A stretch of DNA of 15,276 bases. Origin: an uncultured Anaerosolibacter sp. (GTDB taxonomy: Bacteria; Bacillota_A; Clostridia; Peptostreptococcales; Thermotaleaceae). The position numbers and the translations under genes are program-made. Under the pieces are notes generated by a model. That model ran no database searches. It had not been told where the DNA came from and saw only the letters and a list, made by a program, of their open reading frames with translations. Below are positions 14,310-15,276 of this stretch, one piece after another (position 1 is the first letter of the stretch; every line of letters starts with the position of its first letter). The DNA lies in NCBI GenBank assembly GCA_937948705.1, contig CALECF010000094.1:1-15276 (forward strand), given 5' to 3'.

Positions 14310-14354
14310 GTAAATTGCGCCTAATAACCATCAGGCAGTCTATCAGGAGGAAAC

Positions 14355-14497
14355 ATGACAATAGATAATATAAAGAAAGAAGCCCTGATCTTATTTGTTG
14401 AAAGTGGTACGATGATATTACAGGGAGAAAAATATTAACTATTTATCAGATATTTAGATGTGGTGCTGAACTTAATGATTGTTGCTACTTAAGATAA
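14355..14497 (+). pseudogene. Remnant of a TetR-type regulator, frameshifted and truncated
   Basis: A strong AGGAGG precedes the ATG at 14355. The peptide starts MTIDNIKKEALILFVESG, the typical first helix of TetR regulators (alanine/leucine-phenylalanine heptad then E-x-G). The frame then ends at 14438 after 27 codons. Shifting by one base at about 14408 continues as YDDITGRK, which restores the expected G-Y-x-x-T step of TetR proteins, and runs to a stop at 14495-14497. A loss of one T explains this. The rest of the DNA-binding domain and the whole ligand domain are missing, so a deletion is also implied. The alternative is a genuine 27-residue leader ORF. Confidence 0.55.
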
Positions 14498-14510
14498 ATA
14501 AGGGGGTATT

Positions 14511-15276
14511 ATGTTGTTTAGAAATGCGAAGTTAGCTCATAAGATTATTGCAATATTTATAATAAGTATTATCATTTTAGTAAGTGGCGTTACTTACATA
14601 TCAGTACATGATGCTAAGAATGGCTTATATGATACAATGTCAAATTTAGGCGAAGAAGTGGCTGATCAAATAAAAGGAAGAATAGAAAATGACAATCTTT
14701 CAAATATCCAGATACAAGAAGTACTGGAAAATGTAAATGAACGGGATAATATTGTATATGCGTTAGTACTTGATAATAACTATAAGGCAGTTTCGCATAA
14801 TGATAAAACGAGGATAGGAAAAGAATTTAAGGATTCGGGAACTGAAGCAGCAGTACAAAGAGGAGAAACCTATACAGGCGTATATTATAGTGAAGAAAGA
14901 AAAATGAATATATACGATGTAATTCTTCCTCTTTCTGATAAATCAGGGAAAAGAATTGGTGCTGTAAACGTAGGTATATCCGTTGATCCAGTGGATAATA
15001 CCCTTAAATCCATGATAATAGAATCTATTTTAATATCATTGGCAGCTGTATTATTAAGTAGTATTATTCTGTTGTTAATCATAAATAGATTACTAAACCC
15101 GTTAAAAAAGCTTTCTGTTGTCATTGAGAAAATCGCTAACGGCGATTTGACAGAAGAAATACAATCTAGTAGATCCAGAGATGAAATTGGAACCATGGTT
15201 AATTCTATTGCTAATATGCGCAATGCTTTAATTACTATGGTTAAAAGCATAAAAGAAAGTTCAAATCAAGTAAATG
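14511..15276 (+). CDS. Methyl-accepting chemotaxis protein-like receptor, N-terminal part (cut by window edge)
   Basis: 255 codons are present before the window ends. A membrane segment at 11-30 is followed by an extracellular sensor domain (about 31-167) with a Cache-like pattern, NIVYALVLDNNYKAVSHND and RIGAVNVGISVDP. A second membrane segment lies at 168-191, then a HAMP domain (about 192-245) with LLNPLKKLSVVIEKIANGDLTE and DEIGTMVNSIANM. The helix MVKSIKESSNQVN that follows is typical of clostridial chemoreceptors entering the signalling coiled coil. A sensor kinase or cyclase with the same front half is not excluded. GGGGGT stands just before the ATG at 14511. It starts 13 bp after the end of the TetR-type remnant and should use the promoter at 14281-14309. 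Confidence 0.83.
   Translation, partial: MLFRNAKLAHKIIAIFIISIIILVSGVTYISVHDAKNGLYDTMSNLGEEVADQIKGRIENDNLSNIQIQEVLENVNERDNIVYALVLDNNYKAVSHNDKTRIGKEFKDSGTEAAVQRGETYTGVYYSEERKMNIYDVILPLSDKSGKRIGAVNVGISVDPVDNTLKSMIIESILISLAAVLLSSIILLLIINRLLNPLKKLSVVIEKIANGDLTEEIQSSRSRDEIGTMVNSIANMRNALITMVKSIKESSNQVN

Overview
The window looks like chromosome from a low-GC, anaerobic Gram-positive bacterium of the Clostridia. An Alkaliphilus-like organism is my best guess. The grounds are AT-rich intergenic DNA, strong AGGAGG-type ribosome binding sites, TTGaca/TATAAT promoters, and the gene content: an Rnf/Nqr-type membrane redox pump, a YcbA/YcbB (GlnK/GlnL)-type two-component system and a short ACT-less homoserine dehydrogenase. 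The genus is an inference; the sequence itself supports only the class-level placement.

Left end (1-2997, minus strand): a tightly packed, partly overlapping operon encodes the membrane and periplasmic flavin subunits of a Na+-pumping NADH dehydrogenase of the Nqr/Rnf superfamily, in the order nqrB-C-D-E-F. The last gene (nqrF) runs off the left edge. No nqrA or rnfC lies upstream of nqrB, where a promoter and a divergent gene follow instead. NqrB is short, like RnfD, while the last subunit starts like NqrF, so the cluster is a mosaic.

Middle left (3246-6390, plus strand): a GT4-type glycosyltransferase is followed by about 620 bp without a large gene. That stretch holds a strong promoter, a 36-codon ORF with an excellent ribosome binding site, two look-alike terminator hairpins and then a small highly charged protein gene. 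Next comes homoserine dehydrogenase (hom), which ends in a bidirectional terminator shared with gltS.

Centre (6425-9889, minus strand): a sensor kinase and response regulator of the B. subtilis GlnK/GlnL type lie directly upstream of a GltS sodium/glutamate symporter gene. The gltS promoter has a perfect -10, no clear -35, and a direct repeat matching the known GlnL site pattern (TTTTGT-N4-TTTTGT), so the two-component system probably controls gltS. A Na+ gradient made by the Nqr-like complex could power GltS (inference).

Right part (10164-13906, plus strand): a GNAT acetyltransferase, a small nucleotidyltransferase-fold protein, a short-chain dehydrogenase, a YdbC/PC4-like single-strand DNA-binding protein, and a two-half P-loop ATPase whose second P-loop is degenerate.

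Right end: after a 17-bp palindromic terminator and an AT-rich stretch of about 400 bp, a consensus promoter reads through a decayed TetR-type regulator start (one-base frameshift) into a chemoreceptor-like gene with an extracellular sensor domain and HAMP domain. That gene is cut by the window edge.
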